Assembly (NCBI RefSeq): GCF_040436345.1
Contig: NC_133223.1
Span: 6,113,847-6,177,846 of the forward strand
Length of the DNA stretch: 64,000 bases
Direction: 5' to 3'
Source of the DNA: Pagrus major
Taxonomy: Eukaryota > Chordata > Actinopteri > Spariformes > Sparidae
Below the pieces are notes generated by a model, which was not told the DNA's origin, searched no databases, and was given only the letters and a program-made list of their open reading frames with translations. Positions 10,758-22,539 of the stretch are shown in pieces (position 1 is the stretch's first letter; each line of letters starts with the position of its first letter). Both the position numbers and the translations under genes were made by a program.

Positions 10758-11884
10758 CCACCACTCCAAACAGCTTGTCACTTCTGGGGATCCTACCCAG
10801 CACCACCCACAAGCAGCACACTGATGACGTCACCACACAACCTACTACAGTGGAGCAGCAAACTCATCCAGCCCTCACTGAGGCCCAAGTCATATCTCCC
10901 AATGTGCCTTCTCTCCATGTCTCTTATTTGTCTAACATGTTTTCTCTTTTCTGTCTACCCTGTGTCCACAGACCGCAAAATGGACCCTTGTACATAAAGC
11001 TTTCCATCCCAGCATCCTTTCTTCTACACTTCCTCAAGTGGCTTACAAAGCTCCTCTGGCTCTGCCCACTTCTGCAGCTAATCCTGCTTTCTCTCAAGCA
11101 ACGAGCACCACTCCCCACACTTCTGTTCATATCGCCACAGCCACAATGTGGCAGGAGGACCTGTCCTTGTTGCCCTCCCTCACTACCTCCCAAACAACCC
11201 AGAATCCCAAGGATGTAGACAAGCCTTGTCTCTGACCATGTTGATATCTTAAAACGCCCATTAGCATCAAAACCTGGAAGTCCACTTTGAAATCTGACTG
11301 GCAGTTAGTCCACTTCCACATTCATTGCTTCACTTTTGGTTTCCACCCAGACATCGAGGTCATCACAGAATCTTCATTCACTTGTCATAATCCCCAGTCC
11401 ACACATGCTGAGCCAATACAGTAGGCAGACTGCATGCCAAAGAAGTCGATGGTGGCTTACAGGCTGGACACACTGGATGCATGTGCAGCGCTGCTGTGTG
11501 GCGTTACCTCTCGTGTTGACATTGGATGCCTGAGACGTGCTTCTCGTGCGCGTGTCAAGCGTGGCTGCTGCGTCGTGTCATCTAGAAATTCAGAGTCTTG
11601 CCTATTTTTACTGCGATACTCGCGCAGTTCTTGGCAAAAATCAACCTGAAAACAACCTAGACAGTCATATGGACATCATACCAGCATTTTAAGACAGTTT
11701 TCATGTCTGTATGTGTAGAATATGTCACAGACATGAGGAGAATACACACAACAGGTGAGGGACAGTTATTTTCCTGTGTATTCTTTCTTTCCCTTTCACT
11801 TTCTCTCCTTCGCTCCCTCTTGTTCCCCCTCCGGCTTTCTCACTCTTTAAAGGAAAAGGAAAATCATGTCATCATATTCATCAA
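10758..11884. other. No recognised gene
   Basis: Contains a possibly coding-derived stretch to about 11430 (proline/serine/threonine-rich readings with frame changes). A reading near 11240-11420 (TPISIKTWKSTL, FHIHCFTFGFHPDIEV) faintly resembles the C-terminal part of DIRS-type elements, but the similarity is too weak to call. Confidence 0.4.
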
Positions 11885-11885
11885 T

Positions 11886-11930
11886 AATTGGATGGAATGG
11901 AATGGAATGGAATGGATGGAATGGAAACTC
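11886..11930. repeat. (GGAAT)n short tandem repeat
   Basis: Units of GGAAT and GGATG repeat through this stretch. Simple repeat, 3' of TAAR A. Confidence 0.85.
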
Positions 11931-11944
11931 AGTTTTCTTCACTC

Positions 11945-12213
11945 CATTGTGAAGCCAACACCACAAAAAAAAGGTTATAGTCCTGATATTTACAGACTAC
12001 ACGGTAAACCCAAGAGATGCTGTTTTGGGCATGATGGAAAATTAACAAACCCAAAAGTTGCTTCTCTGTTTCCACTCAGTCATTCTTAGAGAATATCATA
12101 TTGTAGCATAAGCAATGTGAAAACACATGTGATTCGCAGCATTTCATTACCGTGACATGTACATTTGTCTATTCATGCTCAGGGTCTCATTTCAGGCCCC
12201 ATGCAGAGTGTCT
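11945..12213 (-). repeat. 3' flank shared by TAAR copies (A)
   Basis: Downstream flank of TAAR A. It matches 25390-25667 downstream of TAAR B (CCTGATATTTACAGACTACA) and part of the region downstream of TAAR D. This shows that the duplicated unit extends beyond the coding exons. Confidence 0.75.
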
Positions 12214-13439
12214 CTACAGTATGTTCAACTCACAGGAGTCAGGCTGCAGTATCTTAAATGTAACTATGAGCTTAATAGATTTTCTGAACCAGGGATAACA
12301 AAAGGCATAAACCACAGGATTTAGACAGGAGTTAAAATCATACAACCAGAAAACAAAGGCAGCAGATGAAGCATTGAGCAAGTTATCTTGGCCTGTAAGA
12401 GCAACACAATAATATGGGCAGAGACATATTAGAAACAAAACTACAACAACTCCAAGAGTCCTGGCTGCTTTCATTTCAGATTTCTTTGCAGTTACTTTCC
12501 CTGATTGTGTTACAGCTGCAATATGAGACCGCATGGCACGAGCCTGAGACACAGCCACCACAAATACTCTCATATACAAAACAACAATAACAGTAATGGG
12601 AACAATGAAGGAAAAAGTGAGATCTGCAAGTCCAGCAATGTAGTTAATGAAAAATATACACTCTCCAATGCAGGAGTGATACCTGCCTGGTTCTTTCATT
12701 ATATCCTTCAGGATCAGACTTTGAAAAATTACAGAGCATATCCAACACAGACAAACACACACCTGAACTCTTTTTTGTGTGATTTCACTGTAGTAATGCA
12801 GAGGATGACAAATAGCCACATAGCGGTCAACAGATATGAGCACCATGGTTCCTACTGAGGCAGAGGAAATAATATATGCTACATACTGATACAGAGTACA
12901 CATGAGGTCACCAAGGAACCAGCAGCCGTCTACGAGGACAATTTGAATGAACATGAAGAGGCCAACGAAGAAATCTGAGACAGCCAGAGAGAGGAGGAGG
13001 AGGTTGGTGGGAGTGTGGAGCTGCCTGGAGAGGAAGAACAGCATGAATTTATCATTATTTATCATATCAATCATCATCCAGATAACAGCAGATCCAGCAC
13101 ATGACTGAAATACGATCAGATTACTATGAAAAAAATACTGTTTATCACAGTTTAAATGTCAATACTTTTTACTACTATTCATTAGTTTCATATATTAATG
13201 AATCATTACTTGAAGTAGGAGATAGAAATGATGACCAGCAGGTTAAGAGCTGCAGTGACCAGAGAGCTGAAAGACTGCAGAATGTAAATCGGCATGGTCT
13301 CAAAGTGAGGACGTATTGGCTTCCTGCAGGAGCTGTTGAGGAGTTGTGGAAAGCAGAGTTCAGTTCCCTCCAAGGTCTCCATCACCAGAGAGAGGAGAAC
13401 CTGCTGAGCTCTGGCAGCTTTTTGACCAAAGCTTTCCAT
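12214..13439 (-). CDS. Trace amine-associated receptor A, intact, two exons
   Basis: Predicted olfactory class A GPCR of the TAAR family, sensing amines at the cell surface of sensory neurons (family knowledge). Exon 1 is 13439-13210, exon 2 13024-12214, intron 185 bases with GT and AG ends; the joined frame is open for 346 residues. Seven membrane segments fit: TM1 about 50-73, TM2 from about 85, TM3 with Cys119 and DRY at 143-145, TM5 around 208-230, TM6 with LCPYY at 278-282, TM7 with the TAAR signature NSxxNPxxYxxxYxWF at 308-323. N-glycosylation site NSS at 35-37. Position 3.32 is Ala126 rather than Asp, while 5.42 is Asp211. Trp6.48 is replaced by Leu. An internal Met (13382) would give 327 residues and may be the true start, since the METLEG segment resembles usual fish TAAR N termini. 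Looks functional. Confidence 0.9.
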
Positions 13440-13640
13440 AATACAACTAATTTATCACTATCCTTCCAGCCTCCTCCTTCCTCCTCACCTCTGCTGCTTT
13501 GTTCCTCTCCATAGAGATTGAAGTATTAGGCCTTCTTTGTTCATCCTCCTCAATGTTGGTGACTTTGGTTTATGTTTATCTCCACCTTTGGCCATCTGCC
13601 AGATGTCACAAGTCAAAGTTGGCTGAGCTCAAGTGGTAAA
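13440..13640 (-). promoter_or_regulatory. Conserved 5' flank of TAAR A (putative promoter/5' UTR)
   Basis: This block directly upstream of exon 1 is shared with the other recent TAAR copies (26892-27100, 50351-50560, 62418-62595), including CTCTGCTGCTTTGTTC and CAGATGTCACA-like strings. The conservation may be only recent duplication. I cannot identify a TATA box or transcription-factor site with confidence. Confidence 0.45.
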
Positions 13641-13979
13641 TGTTGCTCTTTGTGGGAGTACATTCTTGCCCTGATCTTTTTGCATTTGAAATTATCCCAG
13701 CTGGTAGAAATCCCATGAACTTGTTCCTATTCCTGGAAATGTATGTAAAATTATCCCAAAACACCTATCCCAGTCTAGCCCAAAGTAAATATAAAGCTGT
13801 TGGTGAACCATTTGGAGTACAGACATGGTTTGGGGCTCTCTTGAAAGGCTATTAAGATGATTTTTATTTTGAGTGCTGGGTTAGAAGAACCTGAATTATC
13901 GCTTACATCTTTTAATACAAAAATAAGCCTGAAGATGATCTGTAACGGCCTCTATCAGCTTGAAGACACAATTGGCCCT

Positions 13980-14940
13980 ATTTAGGCAGTCTATAGCACT
14001 CGGTCTAAAGCGGTGCACGCTAGTGCATTTGGGTGTCTCCAAGTCCATTTTGCTAGTTAAACGATGGATAATCTGCAAACAGGTACACAGAGGTGGTATT
14101 TTGACTCTGAATTAGTCATGGGTGTGTTTTGGGTGGAACATAAATCAAACTAATCTGAATGTCATCTCCCATTCCCTTTAAGAGCCAGGTGCATTACATA
14201 ATCATCTGTCCCATCAACAACTCTGTTTGACTGCATATGAAAAAATACACAGATATTTAACTGAGGAGGAGGAGAAGTGCTGCTGCTGCGTCCCTCTGTG
14301 TTTGCAAGGATCTCGGTTCGTAGATCAGACGAGTCATAAAAAGTATCATCCTGATCAATAACCGGTGGGATGAGAGAGGAGAAATACGTCCTTAATGAGG
14401 AAAATATTAATGACATTACCTGCAGCAACTCTCCAGCAGTAGAAACTACATGTGTATCTCTACATTAACATATGCATTTGCGCACATGGAACATCTGATA
14501 AACTTCATTGATTATTTAAAACTCCTAACTCGTTTCCTTTGGAGAGTTTATAACTACAGATTTTAGTTTCCCATGATATTTGATGCAGTACATGACTGCA
14601 TTCACAGAAATGTTTAAATTAACTGAAAGCAGCCTCTCCACTCATAAAAGTGTATGAACGGTGTCAACCCATCAGTGTAGGCGCATCTGATGTGCTCTTT
14701 AAATAGCAGGAAACAGACTGCGCTTTTGACTTTAGCCCAGCATTTTGTTCGTCCATGGCACATTCACTTTCCGCTGCCTCAAGATAGCAATCCGTCATCA
14801 GCAAGCCTGACCACACCTCATTTTAAGACAAACGGCAAGGAGCGCACGGGTGGGTGCAAGTAGATGTGCTATTTACACAGTGTGGGCGCTGGCCGTGGAA
14901 ATGACAGCTGCGTCGGTCTGAAAACTAGCAAAGACCGCTT
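13980..14940. repeat. Decayed hAT-like non-autonomous repeat
   Basis: Contains CATCTCCCATTCCCTTTAAG, GGTGTCTCCAAGTCCATTTT and TTATAACTACAG strings that resemble a dispersed vertebrate repeat I associate with hAT-type elements. Part of it recurs at 160-290. Termini and target duplication were not found, so class and borders are tentative. Confidence 0.4.
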
Positions 14941-16010
14941 TGTGCTGAGTGTAAGATAGAATGGGTCCACATCATGTAGTCTTACATGGTCCAAGTTCAA
15001 TTTACTAACAATATTACTGAAAATGGACTCTTAACACTTATAGACTCTCAACAAATATCCAGGCGCTTGGCAAAACAATGCCATTGTATGACCTCAAAAT
15101 ACCCCTGATAGCCTCAGCAGAGTAACACGGGCAAAAACTCATTATAGTTCTTTATTTCCTTATTTACTTTAACTTTGTGCATATAAAATAGTCAAAGGTG
15201 CTTAAAGCCTATTAAAAGAAAAAAAAGTGCATAAAACTATATAAACTTGATCTCCAATTTATAGCTTTAAAAACAGAAATAAACTACATATTACTGGATT
15301 TAAAATCTCAGCTGTAGTTTTGGCTACATGATGCATCAATCATTCGGAGGCTTGTGTGTAAGTGGCTCAGGAGAGAGGATCCCTCATTGGTTATTGTAGG
15401 CTCTAGGGCGGACATAGAAGCCCATATCTGCTAAAATGAGCTGTCGATAAAATGGCTGCCATCTCAGGATATCCGGCGTAGAGGGATAATGGTGACTGCG
15501 AGGAGTTGTTTGACAGATAAAAGCATGAATAAGCATCCGTGATTGCAATTTTTTGCCACTGTGACACCATTTAATCATGGAATACTGTATGTTACTTAAA
15601 TGGATTTACTGGACATTTGGGAATAAGAGAAAACAGTTTTGGTTGAGTTCGTTGTACTACTGAAACACCAAGACAGTTTATTGTTGAGTTGGCAAATCTT
15701 CATAGATGCTAGTTTGTTTTTTCATTGACTGTACTTTGCTAATGTGGTTTTATCTTGAAGTGGTTTGTATGAATAGACTAATGAGAATCTACACTTTCTA
15801 ACAATGTATGGTATGTCTGTACATTAAATTGAGACGTTTGCCTATTTGCTTAGCTGTGACTAAAGTTTGGCGAAGTAGCCAGATGCTGACTTTTAAGAGG
15901 TTAACAGCACATGACTTCTCTGATTCAGTTCCAGGATGTCCAGTATTATTGCGTGAGTGTCTATTCACCAACAGGAACCACACTTTACTGTACTCTAGCC
16001 TTAAGTTATT
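14941..16010. other. No recognised gene
   Basis: AT-rich non-coding sequence. Short frames at 15384-15578 and 15808-16088 show no recognisable domains. Confidence 0.5.
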
Positions 16011-16320
16011 GTGTAACGGCACACATTGAGAGTGTGTGAGTCTGTGTGTTTGAATCCAGTGTTTTTCCCTTTCTGGGCTTTGTCTCATGCTTGTGTTTTG
16101 TTTCCCTCGTGTGCAGAACTTCCCGCGCCTCTCCGTTCTGCTTCCTGCTCCAATGACTCACCTGAGTTCCCTCCATGCTGCCACTAGACAACCCTGCCTG
16201 CCTGCTGCCCTGCTCGCCCGCTATTTCCTCAAGAACTCAGTCCTGTAATAAATTCCTCTAAACCTGATTTCCAGCCTCTGATCTCTGCATTTCAGGTCTA
16301 GACCAAAACCCACCGTAACA
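16011..16320 (+). mobile_element. Possible solo LTR
   Basis: Starts with TGTAACGG and ends with CCGTAACA, an inverted-repeat border of the LTR type, with an AATAAA-like signal (TGTAATAAATTCC, near 16245). Length about 310 bases. No matching target duplication is visible on the two sides and no internal retroelement sequence is adjacent, so this is tentative. Confidence 0.4.
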
Positions 16321-16969
16321 CATCAAATGTCTAGGAGCCTTTCATGCGTCAACAAGCCAGCACAGCTGAGTGACTTTTATAAAAAGGTCTGGTCTATCCA
16401 GTGTCATGTGACTCCCAAGTAACTGCATTGTCTGACAGTCCAGCAATCTGTGGTTGTAGCGCCATGGTTCACAAAACTCAACGTCCTAATAATCAAGCTT
16501 TTTGGCTTTGGCAGCTTCTCGTATTTTCAAGGCCTCTGTTTTTCATGACGTTATTGTGCAGTGAGGTTGTAATGTTTGTATTATGTTCTGAAATTAAGGT
16601 AATTCAATCACAGAGAATGGCTGGTTGCCTTCACTGATAAAGTCAAGCAAAGCCTTGTCTAAGGTTCCCTGCCTTACCTGTAGGACAGACAAGGAAAAGG
16701 CACTTATATTTGCATTCTTAAAGTTAGTTTGAGTCTTTAATGTGAAGTTGTATGAGGTACTTATCCCTAGTCGATGAATTACCTTCAGCAGATCTCCCCT
16801 TGTGTGGAGAAGCAGTGCGTAGCATCTACAGGGAAGCAGAGTATTGTCCTGCTGTACACTTCTCCATACAGGAGGACTGACAGTCATATACTGCAGGTAA
16901 TTAACTGTTACCAACAAAAGCAATGAAGGACCCACTTCATGTATAACAGCATTTAATAACAAGCTAGCA

Positions 16970-17022
16970 GCTAAAAGACGAACTACACTAGCTAAGCTAG
17001 CGCAGTGTAGTTCGTCTTTAGC
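16970..17022. repeat. Inverted repeat with 19-20 bp arms
   Basis: Left arm 16970-16989 and right arm 17004-17022 are reverse complements apart from one extra A on the left (core GACGAACTACACT). The 14-base loop and the following sequence consist of GCTAAGCTAGC-type words that are themselves palindromic. Confidence 0.85.
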
Positions 17023-17783
17023 TAAGCTAGCTAGCTGGTACTCAGTGCTAGATAAAGTTTTAGTTGCTAAGCTAGCCTAGCTTAGCAGCCTGCAAAACAA
17101 GTTAAACATTTAACGTTAGCGTTTTTTTTTTTTTTATGGTTATTTGGATACCGCCATGAAATATGAAAGGCTGTTTTCTGGACTGAAGACTGAGGGTGTT
17201 TTTGCAGATGTGTGTGTTCAGTAGAGCTAATGTTATATTTTTGACCAACCAGTGTGTGAAATATAATGTGACAGTCTAGATTTAAGTAGCTATAACGCAA
17301 GAACAAGCTGTGATTTATTTATTTGCTCTGTGATTTAAGGGCTGTTTAAAGACTTTTTTTCTCTTGGAGGTAAAGGACTTTTTGTTTGTATCATTTAGCT
17401 CATCTTCACAGTTCACATGTTTTAGACGTTAAATAGGCAGAGGCAGAGCAAATTGCATTCAAATGCCACAAATGCTTGAGATGCAATATGTGTTCATTGT
17501 GTTATTAAAAGTGACCAAAGATGTCGGTAGTTATGTAAAAATTAACCTTTGTAGATACTATAAATAGACATAATTAGGCACATTGTTGACTTTCTTTTTG
17601 ACATTTTAATGGAGTCAAAGCTGTTATTTAAGGGGTTCCAGAGCCCCACGAAGACCTGTATTTTGGACACTGATTGTAACCCAATTTGACAATGATCCTG
17701 CTTGACGTTTGTAGTTATAGCTATTACTTCAAAGTGAATTGACTGACTGACTGATTGATTGATTGAAATGCATCCCCCCCCCA
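17023..17783. other. No recognised gene; upstream of hAT gene
   Basis: Non-coding, with T-rich tracts. The start of the hAT element, or its first non-coding exon, probably lies here: 17784 follows a pyrimidine-rich CAG acceptor. I could not locate a terminal inverted repeat. Confidence 0.4.
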
Positions 17784-20700
17784 GGGATATTAAGAGAATA
17801 GCTATGAAGAGAAGCAGAGATATTCAGAGCTTCTTCAAAAAAAAAGAAAAGAGTCACAGCCAGCCACAGCTTCTACCAGCAGCAGTGAAAAGGCCCAGTC
17901 AAGTCAGCAGCCTAGTTACAGCAGTAGTGACGAAGAGCAGTCAGCTCCCCCTGCACAGGATGGTAGGTCATGCTTGGATAGTTTGAATTTACCATGTAGG
18001 CTCACATTCAAGTTGTTTGTCACTCCAGTTATACAATTACAACTGTCTGAAACATCGCTACACAAGAACAATAGTTAAAACAGTTGTAAAAGACAGAAGA
18101 ACAATAATAAAATGTGCATAATACATACATTTACACACACACACGTATGTATGTATGTATGTACGTGCGTATGTATGATTGTGTGAGTGTAAAATATATA
18201 TATATATATATATGTATATATATGTATATATGTGTGTGTGTGTGTAGCAGAACCTCCAGCCTATTGATGTCTGAGATTTCTCAGATATCTGTGTATTCCC
18301 ACAGCTGACCAGCCACACCCAGAGGAGGAGGAGATAGTGAGAGACGAGTATGATCCAGCAGTGTCTGGAGCTCCACCTGCTAAGCATGGTATGTCAAGTT
18401 CTGTTATGTCCAGATGTGTCATTCATGAACAGTTACCTGAAGTTGTCGTGTACTCTCATACTTGATTTAATTTAAAAAGGATGGTCCAATTTTGCCCAAA
18501 GTGTATGCTATTCATTTGCTAATACACAGCAAACCCCACACTTAAACATAGACAATCTATTCTTTAAATCTCAATACAAAACATTATGAAAAGACAAAGG
18601 AAAATGTGTGACACTAATCTGTCCACATACAGTCTATGGGTGTAATGGTTATTGTTTTTACTACTTCAGGTACTTCATCTAGTGAGCAAAGTGATTCAGA
18701 GGGCATGTCAGTAGGTGATGGTGACACCGATGACAGAGAGGCTCCTCATGTTGCACAAGTACATGCTGCCCCACCTGGACCTCACGGTATGTTGTGACAT
18801 TTTATCTTTCAGTTTACACAGCATTTTGAGTGCCTCCCATTTAAATAACATGGAAGTTGTAATACTGACCACAAATTCACTTTGTAACTAATCATTTTGA
18901 ATGAAACTTCATAAAAACTGAAGTAAGGACTGATCACGACTATTTCTAATTTACAGACGTTTCACAGTCCAGAGCAGCAGGTCCTACACAGCCTCATCTT
19001 AAGGTATTTCCGCGAACCATGCAAGGCAACAGGAAGAGGTCCTTCAACAGCGAGTGGTATAAACAGCACCCATGGCTTGAGTACTCCCAAAGCCAAAACT
19101 CTGCCTACTGTTTTGCATGTCGACACTTCTCTTTGCCAAACACCCCAGCATCTGTATTCACATCAAAACTAGGATTCTCTCATTGGAAAAAGGCAATGTA
19201 CAAAGATGGTGGATTTAAAGTACATGAAAAGTCAGAGGGTCATGTCAATGCCATGTTTGCATGGGGTGAGCACAAGAAGGCAGTACTAACAGATTCTTCC
19301 ATACGTTATGCCCTTAATGAAGCATACAACAAGAAAGTCCAAGAGAATCGAAAATACATTAAAACAGTGGCTGAAGTACTTCTTTTGACGGCAACACAAA
19401 ACATTGCACAACGAGGTCACCGTGAGACAGAAGAGGCAGATAACAGAGGAAACTTTTTAGAAATTTTGGAAATGATTGCAAAGCATGACCCTGTGGTACA
19501 GAAAAAAATGAAGGGAAAGCAGAATGCCAAGTACACAAGCAGTGTAATACAAAATGAAATCCTGGAATGCTTGGCAAACGCTTGGTCCGTGAGGAGATAA
19601 TTCAGGAAGTGAAGGAAAGTGAAGTGTTCTCTGTGATTGCTGATGAAACCAAAGACCTGAAAAAGAAGGAACAGCTCTCACTGGTACTTAGGTACTACTA
19701 CAATGGGGCAGTGCACGAAAGTTTTCTTGACTTTCAACAAGCCACACGATTAGATGCAGAAGGACTCAAGGACAAAATCATCCACTGTTTGGAAAGATAT
19801 GGACTTGAGTACAGATCCAATCTTGTTGGACAAGGTTATGGCAGAGCATCAGTAATGAATGGGAAACACTCTGGAGTGGCAGCCAGAATAAAGACTGACG
19901 CAAAACATGCAGTTAATGTACACTGTAACACACATTGCCTGAACTTGGTACTCATTGATACCGTGAAGGCAGTCCCAGAGGCGGATTGCTTTTTTGCACT
20001 ACTGCAGAAGCTTTATGTGTATATGTCTGGGTCCTATGTTCACCAAAAGTGGCTGGATGTGCAAAAGGAAATGTATGAAGGTCAGCTAAGGGAGTTGCAG
20101 AAGCTCAGTGACACGAGATGGGCATGTAGATACTTGGCCTGCAGGAATCTAATGGACCGATTACCTGCTGTACTTCGTGTTCTGCATGACATTACTACAG
20201 AAAATAGTGGGGAAAGATCTGTAGATGCTCGAGGTTTGCTGACTCAGCTAGACCTAAGCTTTGTCAGTCTTCTTGCAACCTTTCGAAGGCTCCTTGGGGA
20301 TGCAAAGGTGCTGTCTGACACCCTCCAATCCCCTTCACTTGACCTTGCCATGGCAGTGGATTTAGTAAGTGCACTCAAAAACTCATTTCAGGAGTACAGA
20401 AGTGAAACATTTGTTGACAATCTGTGGAAAAGTATTGTAGACACTGCCACAAAGTGCAGTATAGCCATTGAAAATGCAGGGAAAAAGAGGTCTCAAAAAG
20501 TTAATCCCAGACTTGGTGGGTCTGTCATAACCTCTACATTGGGTCAGCGCAAATGTAATGATGGTGACAAGGATTCCTTTAGGAGGACAATCTTCTACCC
20601 CATTGTGGACACCATACTTGGAGAGTTAGACAGGCGCTTCTCCAAAGACAATTGTGAAATAATGAGGGGAATACAAGCTTTGGATCCAAAAGCACAAGTT

Positions 20701-21095
20701 TCCTTCAAGAGGAAGCAGTCTTTCGCCTGGGAGAAATTTATGAAAGTGACTCTGAAGATCTCAGTCATGAACTCCACCAGACAAGGAGGCTTTTGCAAAG
20801 GAAACAGCAAGGTGGAATGCCGAACTTCCTTGAACCTCATAAGGATGTTTTTCACGAGCTTTTTCGTCTGTGCAAGATAGCCATAGCCCTCCCGGTAAGC
20901 AGTGCAGCATGTGAGCGCAGCTTCTCAGCTCTCAAACTCATCAAGACCCATTTGTGCACAACAATGACAGATGACAGACTGAGCAACCGGGGTGTCCTCA
21001 GCATTGAGGCTAGCAGAGCAAAGTCACTTGACATGGACAAGTTTATTAAACTTTCTGCTACCAATCACCAAAACAGGAGAATTCATCTGATGTAA
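17784..21095 (+). pseudogene. hAT-family transposase gene, ZMYM1-like, multi-exon, frameshifted
   Basis: Transposase-like gene with a zinc finger, of the type annotated in fish as zinc finger MYM-type protein 1-like. Coding exons: about 17804-17962, 18305-18388, 18670-18786, 18957-21095. All introns have GT/AG ends and lie in phase 1. Order: MKRSRDIQSFFKKK N terminus and acidic Ser-rich linker; TTF-type zinc finger (WYKQHPWLEY to CFACRHF, about 19050-19130); catalytic region with ADETKD (about 19640); CNTHCLNLVL; C-terminal hAT dimerisation block with AACERSFSALK (about 20910). Defects: a missing base in an A-run near 17830, frame changes near 19570-19600 and 20690. The usual GYDGAS motif is GYGRAS, losing the second catalytic Asp. 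Otherwise long and well preserved, so a recently dead element rather than a host gene. Confidence 0.8.
18121..18245. repeat. Compound microsatellite (CA/GTAT/TA/TG)
   Basis: Runs of AC, GTAT, TA and TG units within the first intron of the hAT gene. Confidence 0.95.
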
Positions 21096-21657
21096 GATGG
21101 ATGAACACAGGATTTGTCTTGTGGTCTTATTTTTTTGTAGTTAAGGTTTGTTTGGTTTATGTTACAACTGTTTATGTACAATTTTCAGAAGTTAAATTAT
21201 GAAGAAGCACCTTAACCCTTAAGTTATATTTGGTCTGGTGGCATTGCATTGGACTTTAAGTCTTGTCTTGTGGTCTTATGGCCTATGTGAAAGCATTTTG
21301 TAGCAGGAGAATGAGCAAAAGCAAGAACTAGCTACCTCTATTGCACTTTGTCACTATTATTAGAATCCTCTAGTGTTCATGAGAGTTTGAAGGTTTACAT
21401 AACATTACTTTATAGTATATAATTTGTTTGGAGTTAAGATTTGTTTGGTTTATGTTACAATTGTTTATGTACATTTCTCATAAGTTAATTTATGAATAAA
21501 TATTATTTATTCTAAGTCTTAACTGTTTAATTTAAATAACTTCTTAATTTATGCTGAATCAAAGCCAACGTTTCAATTTATGCCTTCATCAGGGACCTGG
21601 ACATGAAAACTGTCTGGGTTGAAAACCACTTTTTGCACATTTTCATACATCACAAGG
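21096..21657. other. 3' flank of hAT gene, no recognised gene
   Basis: AT-rich, with two similar blocks (21133-21190 and 21430-21500, both containing TTGTTTGGTTTATGTTACAA), probably a degenerate internal duplication in the 3' part of the hAT element. No terminus was identified. Confidence 0.45.
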
Positions 21658-22108
21658 CATCCTATAGAATGACATTATTCAGTTATCAGGCCATCATCTG
21701 TGTCACCTGTATTGTTACCTATGTTTGCTTTACTAATTTAGGCGCCATCTTGTGGTTAAATAAAAACACACCTGGCAAAGAACAAACCAAAAAAATCAAA
21801 TTCCAGTATCTCCAACAAATTATATCTAAGCTAAATAATAACATAAACTAAGCATGTAAAGAACAACAAATATTTCTGTTTTTTCCTTACAAGCTTAGTT
21901 TATCTTTTGCTTACAGATAAACTTTTTAATAAGGCCTATCTTTAAGTATTAAGCTTTGATTTGAAGTTTTTGGTTTGTTCTGTTGCCTGGATTGCTGTGT
22001 TTTCATGTAACCACAAGATGGCGCCTCAATTAGTAAAGCAAACACAGGTAACAATACAGGTGACACAGATGATGAGCTGATGACTGATTATTGTTATTCT
22101 ATAGGATG
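21658..22108. repeat. 450-bp fold-back (near-palindromic) element
   Basis: The two halves are imperfect reverse complements. Outer arms CATCCTATAG / CTATAGGATG; middle arms containing CACAAGATGGCGCC with GTAAAGCAAACA; inner arms ATAAACTAAGCATGTAA (21843-21859) and TTACAAGCTTAGTTTAT (21887-21903). The central loop is under 30 bases. It resembles a fold-back MITE or an inverted duplication. Confidence 0.85.
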
Positions 22109-22329
22109 AGTTAAGAGCAGTTGAATTTTGCTACCCTAATCTAACTTGTGAAGAGATGAGGACTTTAATCCACTCCAAGGAAATGGCTCTTAGAACATTT
22201 GTACCCTATCCTGAACATAATTACTGATTAAAAATAGACATGTAAAATAACCAGAGACTCCTGAGGACTGTGATAGGTGGAAATGGAATAAAAAAAATGA
22301 CTTTTTAAAAAAAGATTTTTTTACCAGCA

Positions 22330-22445
22330 TAGACACCTTTTTTTGACAGTTGCGAGACAGGAAATCATGGGAGAGAGAGGGGATGTGACATGCAGCAAAC
22401 GACGTCCGGCCGGGATTCGGACTGCGGTCGGCTGCGTACGTGGTA
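22330..22445 (-). repeat. tRNA-derived SINE fragment
   Basis: Read on the minus strand, a box B-like CAGTCCGAATCCC is followed by TGCTGCATGTCACATCCCC and a CTCTCTCCC stretch, the pattern of a common fish SINE family. The box A part and tail are incomplete. Confidence 0.5.
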
Positions 22446-22533
22446 TTAAACTTCGCTATGCCATGGCCACCCCACACTAGCTTTGTGTCCCATCTTGGCC
22501 ACCCCAGTAAAAATGTCCTGGATACGCCACTGC
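22446..22533 (-). repeat. Possible hAT-type transposon end
   Basis: On the minus strand it starts CAGTGGCGTATCCAGGACAT and continues with GGGGTGGCC strings, like a hAT terminal inverted repeat. No partner end was found nearby. Confidence 0.35.
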
Positions 22534-22539
22534 AGGTGA

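Noticed and set aside
10440-11420. DIRS/Ngaro-type element fragment
   Set aside because: Only a faint similarity of one short reading near 11250-11400; no recombinase, RT or split repeats seen.
11703-12089. 128-codon plus-strand frame
   Set aside because: Reads simple repeat (GGAAT) and the conserved 3' flank of TAAR A; low-complexity and no domain.
12505-12858. Plus-strand open frame of 117 codons, with close relatives at 25959-26312 and 61666-61848
   Set aside because: It is the antisense of TAAR exon 2. Conservation across copies follows from the receptor coding on the other strand.
13101-13514. Plus-strand frames over TAAR exon 1 (also 26664-26966, 50126-50476, 62190-62492)
   Set aside because: Antisense shadows of the TAAR N-terminal exon and its duplicated flank; no own motifs.
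16011-16320. Complete LTR retrotransposon
   Set aside because: Only one LTR-like unit with no internal region or target duplication; listed as a possible solo LTR.
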